In this document: in pieces, positions 38,405 to 47,199 of the stretch
How the letters are laid out: each line of letters opens with the position of its first letter
How positions within the stretch are numbered: position 1 is the first letter of the stretch
Assembly: GCA_018821985.1 (NCBI GenBank)
Contig: JAHJKP010000034.1
Span: forward strand, 30,523 to 94,522
DNA length: 64,000 nucleotides
From: Pseudomonadota bacterium
Lineage (GTDB): Bacteria; Desulfobacterota; Desulfobulbia; Desulfobulbales; Desulfocapsaceae
Direction: 5' to 3'
Program-made: the position numbers and the translations under genes
Notes under the pieces: model-generated
What the model was told of the DNA's origin: nothing
Database searches by the model: none
The model's input: only the letters and a program-made list of their open reading frames with translations

Positions 38405-38971
38405 ATGGATCAATTGGTGACGTTGCCAAACATATTGACTGGACTTCGTTTTGCCTTGATTCCTGTGCTCATTGTCTTGTTTTCAGTAGAACAGACAACT
38501 GCCATTGGTCTGGTGACGTTTATGGTCTTTGTCTTTGCCGCCCTTACTGACCTTGTTGATGGCTATTTTGCTAGAAAATACAAGAGCGAGACGACTCTTG
38601 GCAAGCTTATGGATCCCCTTGCCGACAAGGTGCTTGTTGCAACTGCCCTGATTATGCTCATTCCCTTGGGACGGGTTCCAGCTTGGGTCTGTCTGTTGAT
38701 TATCTGCCGTGAGATCATTATTACTGGGTTCAGGGGACTTGCCGCATCGACCGGTGTGGTAGTGGCAGCCGGACAAATGGGAAAGATTAAGAGCAATTTT
38801 CAGTATTTTGGGATTGGGTTCCTGATCTTTCCTCTTGGTGTCCTGCCGGTTCCTTATCTCCATCAGATAGGGCTGGTTCTGTTGTATATCAGTCTGGTCA
38901 TGGCCATCTGGTCGGGAATAGATTATTTTTATAATCTGCGAAATATATTTCAGGAAACCGTTAAGCCATAA
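38405..38971 (+). CDS. pgsA: CDP-diacylglycerol-glycerol-3-phosphate 3-phosphatidyltransferase
   Basis: This integral membrane enzyme makes phosphatidylglycerol phosphate. The 188-residue protein has several transmembrane helices and the CDP-alcohol phosphotransferase signature D-G-x2-A-R-x8-G-x3-D-x3-D in DLVDGYFARKY...GKLMDPLADK. The opening TLPNILTGLRFALIPVLI is typical of PgsA. GAGG precedes the ATG. It is followed directly by the promoter of tRNA-Leu. Confidence 0.94.
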   Translation: MDQLVTLPNILTGLRFALIPVLIVLFSVEQTTAIGLVTFMVFVFAALTDLVDGYFARKYKSETTLGKLMDPLADKVLVATALIMLIPLGRVPAWVCLLIICREIIITGFRGLAASTGVVVAAGQMGKIKSNFQYFGIGFLIFPLGVLPVPYLHQIGLVLLYISLVMAIWSGIDYFYNLRNIFQETVKP

Positions 38972-38992
38972 GAGGGGGAATAGCCATTTCCC

Positions 38993-39021
38993 TTGACAGG
39001 TGAAGACAAGGACTGTATTAA
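38993..39021 (+). promoter_or_regulatory. Strong sigma-70 promoter of tRNA-Leu
   Basis: A perfect TTGACA at 38993-38998 and TATTAA at 39016-39021 are separated by exactly 17 bases. The tRNA begins 15 bases after the -10 element. Confidence 0.8.
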
Positions 39022-39036
39022 GTTTTAGATTTTATT

Positions 39037-39123
39037 GCCGGAGTGGTGAAACTGGTAGACGCACGGGACTCAAAATCCCGCGGGAGCAATCCCATGTCGG
39101 TTCGATTCCGACCTCCGGCACCA
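39037..39123 (+). tRNA. tRNA-Leu(CAA)
   Basis: The acceptor arms GCCGGAG and CTCCGGC pair, and the 3' CCA is encoded. The anticodon loop is CTCAAAA within the CGGGA/TCCCG stem, giving anticodon CAA (reads UUG). A long variable arm, as expected for a class II leucine tRNA, lies before the TTCGATT loop. It has its own promoter and terminator. Confidence 0.97.
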
Positions 39124-39132
39124 TGAACATAC

Positions 39133-39171
39133 AGCCGAATTCTTGTAACTAAAGGATTCGGCTTTTTTTTT
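39133..39171 (+). terminator. Intrinsic terminator after tRNA-Leu
   Basis: AGCCGAAT at 39133-39140 pairs with ATTCGGCT at 39156-39163, followed by an uninterrupted run of T. Confidence 0.9.
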
Positions 39172-39209
39172 GAGCAGAGACACAACATGTGTTTCGTTCT
39201 ATATTGAGT

Positions 39210-39236
39210 TTACCTACGATTTTAAATCGTAGGTAA
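39210..39236 (+). promoter_or_regulatory. Perfect 13-bp palindrome upstream of a small gene
   Basis: The 13 bases 39210-39222 are exactly complementary to 39224-39236 around a single central T. It lies 10 bases before the GGAGG of the small gene at 39255. It could be an operator for a dimeric repressor or a hairpin near the ribosome site that limits translation. Confidence 0.6.
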
Positions 39237-39254
39237 GAGAGAAACGGAGGAATG

Positions 39255-39461
39255 ATGCAAGAAAAAGATGTGGGAGAAGCTCTTGTCCAGGTGGTCAGGA
39301 ATCCACAGAGCTCTGAGAGTCAGGAGAGTTTTGCCAGGGCTATGGAGTTGACCAAGGCATATGCCGGTTCAGGTTCGGCAACCCATTTCAGCGCTGTTGC
39401 CAGGCTTTTCTATGATCTCTTTGAGATGTTTGAGACGGGCGTAGATCCCCGGAAGAAATAG
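39255..39461 (+). CDS. Hypothetical small acidic protein
   Basis: This 68-residue protein matches no family I recognise. It is predicted mostly helical, with no signal or membrane segment: MQEKDVGEALVQVVRNP, then a central helix and LFYDLFEMFETG near the end. A strong GGAGG lies 4 bases before ATG 39255; an adjacent ATG at 39252 is too close to that site. The perfect palindrome just upstream suggests specific regulation. Its good translation signals make it a likely real gene despite its size. Confidence 0.6.
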   Translation: MQEKDVGEALVQVVRNPQSSESQESFARAMELTKAYAGSGSATHFSAVARLFYDLFEMFETGVDPRKK

Positions 39462-39502
39462 AGAGAGCCAGATCTAACGTATACCAGCAATGAAGGCTTG
39501 CG

Positions 39503-40417
39503 TCAGGTCGGTGGGATTCTTTTCAGAAAGGTGCCAAGGCATTCCAGTTTGTCTTCGCATATTGTCAGAATTTTTTTGAGATAGTCGATGTTTCTCGCGA
39601 TATTCGTGTAGTAGAGATTATCATTAATCTGCCATCGCTGGTGAAAATGAGCCTGCATTGCCTCTGCAGTGTTGGAGAATGCTTTTTCCAATCTTTCGGT
39701 AATGATGTTGTGGTAAAAGGAAGTGGTGTCTTGTATGAGCTCAATGGCAGAGTTATGGTTTTTCAGTCCCCCTTCTTTGAGCTCCTGGAATAAAAAAGGC
39801 AAGCGTTCGAGGTAATATCTGTCGGCCATCTGGGCTAGAATATCCGCTGAGCCTAAGACGTATCCTGCCAGTTTTGATGCCGGTGATGGAAAGGTAATAT
39901 CTCTTGGGTCAACGGTAAGATTTGTGCATTCGATGACGGGGGAGCATTCGAGGGAAAGGAGTTTTGAAAGATTGTTTCCGGCAAGATATTGGGTCATGAA
40001 CGTTATGGAACGCTCTTCATGGTTTTGAGTATAGATTGCACCTGATGTCGCCTTGTCTGAAGTCTCCATGAGCAGCCCCGTGTCATGAAAATATGCGCTG
40101 TATAAAGCCTGTTCCAAGACCTGGATGGAGATGTCCTGGCCAATGCAGGTCAGACCATGCAGTAGTCTGGTTGTGGCCAGGGCCACGCTGGTGGTATGTT
40201 TGAGATTATGGTATGGGGTCGTACTGGCACGAAATCCTGGATAGCTTCCGGAAAAGAGTCTTGCCACATCGTGATGCAGTTTGAGGAGCAGTGAAGGACT
40301 GAAATCCGGCTGGATCAGGGCGACCAAGGAAAGGATTTCGTCTAAGGGCTCGCTGGTTGCTCCCGATTCAAATATTTTTGTTAATTGTTGATGGTTCAAC
40401 CCATGCTCACTAGTCAT
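39503..40417 (-). CDS. HD-domain phosphohydrolase
   Basis: This 304-residue cytoplasmic protein has the metal-binding pattern of HD/cyclic-nucleotide phosphodiesterase domains: YHNLKHT (His70, His74), AYFHDTG (His111-Asp112) and a later NHEERS segment. The layout resembles 3',5'-cyclic phosphodiesterase-like HD proteins more than HD-GYP. The ATG at 40417 overlaps the ferredoxin stop (ATGA) and was chosen for that coupling; an upstream in-frame start at 40456 would lie inside the ferredoxin gene. The substrate is unknown; a cyclic nucleotide is plausible since an adenylate cyclase lies 7 kb away. Confidence 0.72.
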   Translation of the reverse strand: MTSEHGLNHQQLTKIFESGATSEPLDEILSLVALIQPDFSPSLLLKLHHDVARLFSGSYPGFRASTTPYHNLKHTTSVALATTRLLHGLTCIGQDISIQVLEQALYSAYFHDTGLLMETSDKATSGAIYTQNHEERSITFMTQYLAGNNLSKLLSLECSPVIECTNLTVDPRDITFPSPASKLAGYVLGSADILAQMADRYYLERLPFLFQELKEGGLKNHNSAIELIQDTTSFYHNIITERLEKAFSNTAEAMQAHFHQRWQINDNLYYTNIARNIDYLKKILTICEDKLECLGTFLKRIPPT

Positions 40418-40617
40418 CGCAGTTCTTTGGTAAAAGAGATACATTTTGCCGGACAATAGGCGGCCGCTTCTTCTATCTGGGGTGTGATTTCGATATTGGG
40501 AGTTATGACCTCACCCTTCTCTCCATTCCCATCCATTCGGAATATTTCAGGGCAGATCTCTACACATGAGCCACAACCATTGCACTCGTAGGCATCTATG
40601 GAAATTGTTTGTTTCAA
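40414..40617 (-). CDS. [4Fe-4S] ferredoxin
   Basis: This 67-residue cytoplasmic electron carrier has cluster ligands in C-x2-C-x2-C (ECNGCGSCVEIC) and a distal CP (AYCPAKC), matching single-cluster ferredoxins like Desulfovibrio ferredoxin I. Two additional cysteines (VEIC and AKC) are present beyond the four needed. The gene overlaps the HD-domain gene by 4 bases, an unusual pairing. Ferredoxins of this form are typical of anaerobes and fit the Desulfobacterota assignment. Confidence 0.9.
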   Translation of the reverse strand: MKQTISIDAYECNGCGSCVEICPEIFRMDGNGEKGEVITPNIEITPQIEEAAAYCPAKCISFTKELR

Positions 40618-40671
40618 GGCGCTGACATGAATTAAGTTTTGGTCTTAATTTCTTGTTAAAAGAAAGGGCTT

Positions 40672-40731
40672 CATAAGGCGCCGTACGACCTACTTTTAAA
40701 ACAGCAGGATCTGTCCTTGACGGCCCTTATG
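40672..40731. repeat. Palindromic intergenic repeat (CATAAGG-GCCGT type)
   Basis: CATAAGGCGCCGT at 40672-40684 is inverted as ACGGCCCTTATG at 40720-40731, with one extra base in the left arm. Its ends resemble the outer ends of the repeats at 31867-31922 and 53604-53669. It lies between the ferredoxin start and the purF end, on the boundary of two minus-strand units. Confidence 0.5.
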
Positions 40732-42205
40732 TATCCAGAGCCCCTTTGTGAAAATGAAGGTCGGGCTCCACGGGATATTTGCCATCGAAACAGGCCAGGC
40801 AGTAATTTTCTTTGCCCAGGCCGGCAGCTTCAACCAGTCCTTCCAGGCTGAGATAATGAAGCGAGTCCAGCCCCAGATAGTCGGCGATCTCAGTCACAGA
40901 ACGCTTGCTGGCGATCAGTTCTGTCGAAGAGGGAAAATCAATACCATAATAGCAGGCATTGCGGGTTGGCGGGCAACTGACCAGCATGTGGACTTCCTTG
41001 GCTCCGGCGTCACGGAGCGAACGCACCCGGCTTTTGCCGGTGGTTCCCCGGATAATGGAGTCTTCGACGATGATGATCCGCTTATCCTGCAAGAGTGAGC
41101 GGACCGGATTGAGTTTGACCCGCACGTTGAAGTCGCGCATCGACTGGGTGGGTTGGATGAAGGTCCTGCCCACATAATGGTTACGGATCATACCCATCTC
41201 CAGAGGCAGGCCGGAGGCCTGTGAATAGCCAAGGGCCGCGTAGTTTCCGGAGTCGGGGAAGGGCATGACGAAATCACCATCGATCGGGCATTCTCGGGCC
41301 AGAATCTCTCCCATTCGCTTTCGGGCTTCATAAACATTGATACCGAATATATCGGAGTCGGGTCTGGCAAAATAGACCTGCTCAAAGATGCAGAAACTGG
41401 TCTTCTGTTTTGGCCAGGGGAAGATTGAGCGCATCTCGTCCTTGTTGATGATGAGCATCTCGCCCGGCTCTATATCCCGCACATACTTGGCCTCAATCAG
41501 ATCAAGAGCGCAGGTCTCTGAGGCGACAACCCAGCCGCCATTGTTGAGTCTGCCCAGACAGAGCGGCCTGAAACCGCCGGGATCACGCACTGCCACCAGG
41601 GTGTCCGGGGTCATCATCAGGATGGAGTAGGCCCCTTTAAGGCAGGAGAAAGATTCTGCGAGGGCGCGGTCCAAGCTAAGGTGGGTGGTGCGTGCCATCA
41701 GGTGCAGCACCACCTCACTGTCCATGCCGGTCTGGAAGATGGAACCCTTGTCTTCCAGATCCTGCCGCAGTGCGATGGCGTTGACCAGATTACCGTTGTG
41801 GGCAACCGCCAGGGTTTTTCCCCTGTGGGTCACCATCAGGGGCTGGGTATTGGTGATATGGGAGGATCCGGTGGTGGAGTAGCGGACATGGCCAACAGCC
41901 ATATGTCCAGGCAGACCTTGGAGGATGGATTCGGTGAATATCTCCGGCACCAGGCCCATGTCTTTATGGATAGAGACTTTCTTGCCATCTGAGGAGACAA
42001 TCCCGGCGCTTTCCTGACCCCGGTGCTGGAGGGCATAGAGTCCGAAATAGGTAAGTTTTGCCGCGTCTTCATGGCCGAATATGCCACAGACGCCACATTC
42101 ATGTTTTGGCCGGCCTGAAGCTGGCTGCTCACAGGCCAAGGATGGGTCTGTTGTGTCGCACGCGCCAAGGACGGTGCTGGGGCTACTACCATTGTCGTTT
42201 GTCAT
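40727..42205 (-). CDS. purF: Amidophosphoribosyltransferase
   Basis: It makes phosphoribosylamine from PRPP and glutamine, the first step of purine synthesis. The ATG at 42205 gives 492 residues. A 36-residue propeptide precedes the catalytic Cys37 in ECGVCGIFGHEDAAK, as in Bacillus-type enzymes that are processed to expose this cysteine. The PRPP loop is IIVEDSIIRGTTGKS. Conserved C-terminal cysteines (ACYYGIDFPS, YCLACFDGKYP) are those that bind a [4Fe-4S] cluster in the Bacillus enzyme. It is divergent from selD. Confidence 0.94.
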   Translation of the reverse strand: MTNDNGSSPSTVLGACDTTDPSLACEQPASGRPKHECGVCGIFGHEDAAKLTYFGLYALQHRGQESAGIVSSDGKKVSIHKDMGLVPEIFTESILQGLPGHMAVGHVRYSTTGSSHITNTQPLMVTHRGKTLAVAHNGNLVNAIALRQDLEDKGSIFQTGMDSEVVLHLMARTTHLSLDRALAESFSCLKGAYSILMMTPDTLVAVRDPGGFRPLCLGRLNNGGWVVASETCALDLIEAKYVRDIEPGEMLIINKDEMRSIFPWPKQKTSFCIFEQVYFARPDSDIFGINVYEARKRMGEILARECPIDGDFVMPFPDSGNYAALGYSQASGLPLEMGMIRNHYVGRTFIQPTQSMRDFNVRVKLNPVRSLLQDKRIIIVEDSIIRGTTGKSRVRSLRDAGAKEVHMLVSCPPTRNACYYGIDFPSSTELIASKRSVTEIADYLGLDSLHYLSLEGLVEAAGLGKENYCLACFDGKYPVEPDLHFHKGALDT

Positions 42206-42471
42206 AGTCTTTTTCTCGTAGGACCGTTGGAATAAAATAAGGGTGTCATTTCGATGGCAGAACGGTCTCAGGAGCTGTGCCAACAACCTTTTAGATGTTA
42301 AAATGGGGAAAGGCACAAAGAGGAAATTACCTTTGTGCCTTTCAATCAAATCTGATACTAATCATTTATAATGAAGTTCTGCAGAAATTCAACAAGAAAG
42401 AATGGTGTGCTACCTTTTTTCTATTGAACTGTTCTCGAAAGACCGTGTTGAAGAATGGGAGGTGAAGGAAA

Positions 42472-43524
42472 ATGATAAAACTGACAAGTACTGTAAAAGC
42501 TGCTGGTTGAGCGGCTAAATTAGGCCCAGGGGATCTGGGTCAGATACTTTGCGGGATTACCCTGCCCAAGGACCCGAATCTGATTGTGGGCGCAGAAACC
42601 TGCGATGATGCCGGGGTCTATCGGTTGAACGACGAGACGGCCTTGATCCAGACACTGGATTTTTTTACCCCCATTGTCGACGATCCCTTCAGCTTTGGCC
42701 AGATCGCAGCGGCCAACGCCTTGAGTGACGTCTATGCCATGGGTGGCAGGCCACTTCTGGCCATGAATATCCTGGCCTGTCCGGTGAAGACCATGGATAT
42801 CTCTGTGTTCCGAGAGGTGATCCGGGGGGGCTTAAACAAGGTACAGGAGGCTGGCGCCCTGCTGGTGGGCGGTCATTCTATAGAGGATACTGAATTAAAG
42901 TATGGTCTTTCGGTCACGGGCGTGGTTCATCCGGATCAGGTCCTCCTCAATGCTGGAGCACGTCCGGGAGATCGCTTGATCCTGACCAAACCTCTGGGGC
43001 TCGGAATCCTGTCAACGGCCATCAAGGGCAATCTTGCTGGTCCAGAGGTAGAGGCACGTATTGTCGAGGTGATGGTGACCCTGAATCGGCTGGCCTCAGA
43101 GATCATGCAGGAGGTACGGGGCCGTGGTGAGGAGGTGCATGCCTGTACAGATATTACAGGTTTTGGCTTGCTGGGGCATCTCTCCGAGATGCTGCTGGCC
43201 TCAGGGGTTGCCGCCAGGATCTTTGGCGAACAGATTCCGGTACTTGACGGGGTCAGGGACTTTGTTGAAATGGGGATTATACCTGAAGGCGCGCATGTGA
43301 ATAGGAAACATTATTCTCAGGCGCTCAAGGGCAGACGGTCTGAACAGGATTCTCTGGAGATGATTCTGGCCGATCCGCAGACCTCAGGCGGCCTGCTTAT
43401 TGCGGCCAGCCCAAGTGCTGCCGCTGCTATCCTGCAGGAGATGCAGGCGCAGGGATATTCCCTTGCCTGTGCCGAGATAGGTGAGATTATCACCGGTGCT
43501 CCAGGACAGATTGAGCTTGTGTGA
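42472..43524 (+). CDS. selD: Selenide, water dikinase, a selenoprotein (in-frame UGA)
   Basis: It makes selenophosphate from selenide and ATP, the selenium donor for Sec-tRNA and tRNA modification. From ATG 42472 (GAGGTGAAGGAAA upstream) the frame is open for 350 residues if the TGA at 42508-42510 is read as selenocysteine, residue 13. The context KAAG-U-AAKLGPGDLGQ places Sec at the known active-site position, with the conserved Lys three residues later. Without readthrough only a truncated product lacking the catalytic residue would start near 42586. Downstream motifs (DFFTPIVDDPF, ACTDITGFGLLGHL, DPQTSGGLLIA) are typical SelD. A SECIS-like hairpin follows the UGA. Confidence 0.95.
42508..42546 (+). 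promoter_or_regulatory. Bacterial SECIS-like hairpin directing UGA recoding in selD
   Basis: Just 3' of the UGA, GGCCCAG at 42527-42533 pairs with CTGGGTC at 42539-42545 (7 bp, one G-U), closing a 5-base loop GGGAT. Distance from the UGA and a loop containing exposed G residues fit a SelB-binding bacterial SECIS within the coding region. Confidence 0.8.
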
Positions 43525-43630
43525 ACGTGCCCGAGAAGTTTTGTGCTTTTAGAAGTTCCCTTGAGTCGAAGTAGTGTGAGTCTTTTGATAGGGTTGGGTC
43601 CTGTTTTTATGTCCACAGCGGGAGAATAAT

Positions 43631-45811
43631 ATGGAAAATCCGATTTCATCGGAGGTGGGTTTCCAGGAGTTATGTCGGATAGGGGTTGCCCTGTCCGTGG
43701 AAAAGGATATTCACAAGCTACTGGAGATGATTGCGAGCGTCGCCAGGCGCTATACCAATGCTGAGGGCTGTACTCTTTACCTCTGTAATGAGGAAAAGGG
43801 TTGTCTGGATTTTTCCGTGGTCCAGAACGAGAGGCTCGATATTTGTCATACCGGTCCGGAGGGGGCGAAGAGTGATTGGCCCAGCGTACCACTCTATTTG
43901 GACGATGGTGCCGAAAATCACGAAAATGTTTCGGCCCACTGCGCCCTTACCGGTCAAATTATCAATATCGTCGATGTCTATTGTGAGGATGGCTATGACT
44001 TTCGCAGTACCAAGGAGTTTGATCGGGCGGCTGGTTACCGTTCCAGGTCCATGCTCCTGGTCCCCATGCAGGATATGCAAGGGGATGTAATCGGGGTATT
44101 GCAACTTCTCAATGCCAGGTCCGAGAAGGATGGGGTGATTATTGATTTTCCTGAGGAAGCTGTGGCCATGATCAAGGGCCTGGCCTCCCAGGCCAGTGTC
44201 TCGGTGGTTAATGTTCGACTCCTCAATCGCTTGAAAAAATTTACCAGTCTGGGGGTGGCCCTGTCTGCCGAAAAGAATATCCACACCCTTCTGGATATGA
44301 TTGCCACAATGGCCCGTGAATACACGCGCGCCGAGGGGTGTACGGTCTATCTCCGTAATGAGGCCAAGGATGCCCTGGAATTTGCGGTGATCCAGAATGA
44401 GAAACTGGACATTACCCTGAATGTGGCCAGGGAGAAGAGGGATTGGCCGCCCATTCCGCTTTATCTGGAAGACGGGAGTGAAAATCATCGCAATGTCTCG
44501 GCTCACTGTGCCCTGACTCAAGAGATCGTCGCCATCCATGATGTCTACAATGAGCAGGGATTCGATTTCAGCGGCACCCGTGAGTTTGATGTCATTTCCG
44601 GTTACCGCTCGAAATCCATGCTTCTTGTTCCCATGGCCGACCATGAGGATGAGGTGATCGGGGTGCTTCAGCTAATTAACGACAGAAGGGGAATCTCCCA
44701 CCATATCTCTGATTTTCCCGAAGAGGATATTCAATTGGTGACGGGTCTTGCCTCCCAGGCCGCGGTGGCGCTGACTAACGTCCGCCTGGTAAAGGGTATG
44801 GAAAAGTTACTTAAATCTTTTGTCCAGTGCATCGCCTCGGCCATTGACGAGAAATCCCCTTATACTGCCGGTCATATTCAGCGGGTGGCCAAACTGACCG
44901 AGATGATCGTAAGCGGGATCAATGAGACCCGGACCGGACCCTTTGCTGATGTCTATTTCTCCGAAGAGCAGATGGAGGAAATTAATCTGGCGGCCTGGAT
45001 GCATGATATCGGTAAGATCACCACCCCTGAGCATGTGGTGGACAAGGCGACCAAGCTGGAGACAATTGTTGATCGGATTGAACTGGTCCGGCTGCGGATT
45101 GAACTGCTGCGCAAGGAGCGGGAAATTGCTTATCTGCGGGCGGGACAGGGAATGGCTGCGGGTAAGGTCCATGAGGCCGAGAAGATAGCGAATGACCAAG
45201 ATCTGGACGATATTTTCCAATTTATCAGTCGGGCCAATCTCGGCGGGGAGTTCATGCGGGATGAGGATCTGGCTGAGATTAGACGGTTCGCCGTCCGCTC
45301 TTTTGAGCTGGAGGGTGAAGCTGCCCCTTTGCTGAATGAAGAAGAGCTGGAGTGTTGTTCCATCCGTAAAGGAACCTTGACTGAGGCAGAACGGCAGATC
45401 ATCAATCATCATGTGACGGTAAGTATCAGGATGCTTGAGAATCTCCCCTTCCTCAAGAAATGGGCCAAGGTCCCTGAGTATGCAGGTATGCACCACGAAA
45501 AGCTCGATGGCAGCGGCTACCCGAGGGGCAAGAGGGGTGAAGATATTCCCCTGCCTGCCCGGATCCTTACGGTGGCCGATATCTTTGAAGCTCTGACTGC
45601 GGCAGACCGACCCTACAAGATCGGCAAGAATATTTCTGAGGCCATGCGCATCATGGAGTTCATGGTCAAGGATGGTCATCTTGACGCATCTCTTTTCGAT
45701 TTTTTGGTGGAAAGCGGGATCGTTCACAGATATGCGGAGGAGTTCCTTGCCGATAAGCAGCGTGATTCCTGCTGGTGGAAGGGCAGGGAATATCAGGCCT
45801 TGAGGTCTTAA
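43631..45811 (+). CDS. GAF-GAF-HD-GYP cyclic di-GMP phosphodiesterase
   Basis: This 726-residue cytoplasmic signalling protein has two homologous GAF domains, at about residues 10-195 and 200-385. A C-terminal HD-GYP domain follows, which hydrolyses cyclic di-GMP. Metal-site residues include AGHIQRV (near 413), the HD pair at 458-459 in MHDIGK and HHEKLDGSGYP from about 621. The gap between the HD pair and HHE is about 160 residues, roughly 100 longer than in usual HD-GYP proteins. The extra region is helical and charged (DRIELVRLRIELLRK...). It heads a four-gene operon, 39 bases before the SH3 gene. Confidence 0.9.
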   Translation: MENPISSEVGFQELCRIGVALSVEKDIHKLLEMIASVARRYTNAEGCTLYLCNEEKGCLDFSVVQNERLDICHTGPEGAKSDWPSVPLYLDDGAENHENVSAHCALTGQIINIVDVYCEDGYDFRSTKEFDRAAGYRSRSMLLVPMQDMQGDVIGVLQLLNARSEKDGVIIDFPEEAVAMIKGLASQASVSVVNVRLLNRLKKFTSLGVALSAEKNIHTLLDMIATMAREYTRAEGCTVYLRNEAKDALEFAVIQNEKLDITLNVAREKRDWPPIPLYLEDGSENHRNVSAHCALTQEIVAIHDVYNEQGFDFSGTREFDVISGYRSKSMLLVPMADHEDEVIGVLQLINDRRGISHHISDFPEEDIQLVTGLASQAAVALTNVRLVKGMEKLLKSFVQCIASAIDEKSPYTAGHIQRVAKLTEMIVSGINETRTGPFADVYFSEEQMEEINLAAWMHDIGKITTPEHVVDKATKLETIVDRIELVRLRIELLRKEREIAYLRAGQGMAAGKVHEAEKIANDQDLDDIFQFISRANLGGEFMRDEDLAEIRRFAVRSFELEGEAAPLLNEEELECCSIRKGTLTEAERQIINHHVTVSIRMLENLPFLKKWAKVPEYAGMHHEKLDGSGYPRGKRGEDIPLPARILTVADIFEALTAADRPYKIGKNISEAMRIMEFMVKDGHLDASLFDFLVESGIVHRYAEEFLADKQRDSCWWKGREYQALRS

Positions 45812-45850
45812 AAATATTATTGTATCTCGTTATTTCTCAGGAGGTGTGTC

Positions 45851-46273
45851 ATGGGAGAGCAGTTGAGTGTTCAGGTCCGGGATTGCCAAATCCGAACTAA
45901 ACCATCTTTTTTAGGCGCTGTGATCGCGACGGTTCATTACGGAGACCGATTATCATCTGTGCAGACGAAGGATTCCTGGTTGGAGGTTTCCTTCGGCGGA
46001 TCAAAACAAGGGTGGATTCATGTCTCGGCCCTGACCGATAAGGAAATCACCCTGCATCCCAGCGCCCAGCAGGTCAATCAGTCGGCAAGCAGTGATGAGC
46101 TGGCCTTGGCCGGTAAGGGATTTAATAAACAGGTGGAGGAGCAGTTCCGCCGACAGAACAGCCAGATTAACTTTACCTGGGTGGACAAGATAGAGACCTA
46201 TCGTGACTCTCAGGAGGAGATAGAGAAATTCCTCAAGGCGGGTGAGCTGAAACCTGCAGGAGGTGCAGCATGA
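45851..46273 (+). CDS. SH3-domain protein
   Basis: This 140-residue protein has a bacterial SH3 fold in the first 65 residues (SVQVRDCQIRTKPSFLGAVIATVHYGDRL...WLEVSFGGSKQGWIHVSALT). A helical, charged C-terminal half follows. Strikingly there is no signal peptide, although bacterial SH3 domains usually act outside the cytoplasm. AGGAGG precedes the ATG. The last 4 bases overlap the start of the Tat-exported M48 protease, so the two may work together. Its ligand is unknown. Confidence 0.75.
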   Translation: MGEQLSVQVRDCQIRTKPSFLGAVIATVHYGDRLSSVQTKDSWLEVSFGGSKQGWIHVSALTDKEITLHPSAQQVNQSASSDELALAGKGFNKQVEEQFRRQNSQINFTWVDKIETYRDSQEEIEKFLKAGELKPAGGAA

Positions 46274-47199
46274 AGGAACAAAGATTGAGCAGACGGAATT
46301 TTCTTGCCACCGGTGCCAGGATCGGCATGACTGGTCTCAGCCTGAGCGCCTCGTCTCTGCTCCTCCAGGGATTTGATTTCAGCGATCTTGGTTCCACCCT
46401 CCAGCAGGCCACCAAGATTGCTGATTCCGCGACCAAGAGTTTCAATGCGGTGTCCAAGGCTCTGGAAGATATTACCCCGGAGCAGGAGTACTATATCGGT
46501 CGGACTATCGGGGCCATTGTCCTCAGTAAATATAAGCCCTATGAACAGAAGGCCGGGAACAGTTATCTCAACCTTCTGGGCCAGACCCTGGCCCGTTTCT
46601 CAGACCTGCCGGAACTCTTTGACGGCTATCATTTTCAGATCCTCGACTCGACGGAGATTAACGCCTTTGCAACCCCCAGCGGTCTGGTTTTTGTCACCAG
46701 GGGCATGCTTCATTGTTGCGCCCACGAAGACGCTCTGGCCGCTGTCCTGGCCCATGAGATCGGTCATGTCCAGCTCAAGCATGGGCTTCAGTCCATCGAG
46801 AAGGATCGAATCACCAAGGCCACCTCCATCCTGGCCATTGAGGGGACCAAGAATTTCGCCCAATCTGATATCGCCAACCTTACCTCGACCTTTGAGGACT
46901 CGATCAACGATATCACCAGTACCATGATCAACAATGGTTATTCCCGCTCCTTTGAAAATGAGGCGGATGCCGCGGCAGTAAGCCTGCTTAAACGGGTTGG
47001 TTATGACCCCGCAGGTCTCATTGATATGCTTCAGATCATGAACAAACAACTCAAACCAGGTGGTCTTGATTTTGCCAAGACCCACCCCTCACCGGAGAGC
47101 CGGATTGAGAGTCTGGAGAAACTGGTTTCAGGGGCCGGGGCTCAGGTTCACCAAGTGGCTCAGCAACGTCGATTCCAAACGGCTCTGCAGGGGGTATGA
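46270..47199 (+). CDS. Tat-exported M48-family metalloprotease
   Basis: This 309-residue zinc protease has a twin-arginine signal (SRRNFLATGARIGMTGLSLS), so it is probably exported folded. The zinc-binding HEIGH motif is at residues 162-166, preceded by NAFATPSGLVFVTRGML, a typical BepA/LoiP-like pattern. The third zinc ligand is in FENEADAAAVSLLKR. It overlaps both neighbours by 4 bases (SH3 gene upstream, adenylate cyclase downstream). A role in outer-membrane or periplasmic protein quality control is known for the family; here a link to signalling is suggested by the operon. Confidence 0.88.
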   Translation: MKEQRLSRRNFLATGARIGMTGLSLSASSLLLQGFDFSDLGSTLQQATKIADSATKSFNAVSKALEDITPEQEYYIGRTIGAIVLSKYKPYEQKAGNSYLNLLGQTLARFSDLPELFDGYHFQILDSTEINAFATPSGLVFVTRGMLHCCAHEDALAAVLAHEIGHVQLKHGLQSIEKDRITKATSILAIEGTKNFAQSDIANLTSTFEDSINDITSTMINNGYSRSFENEADAAAVSLLKRVGYDPAGLIDMLQIMNKQLKPGGLDFAKTHPSPESRIESLEKLVSGAGAQVHQVAQQRRFQTALQGV

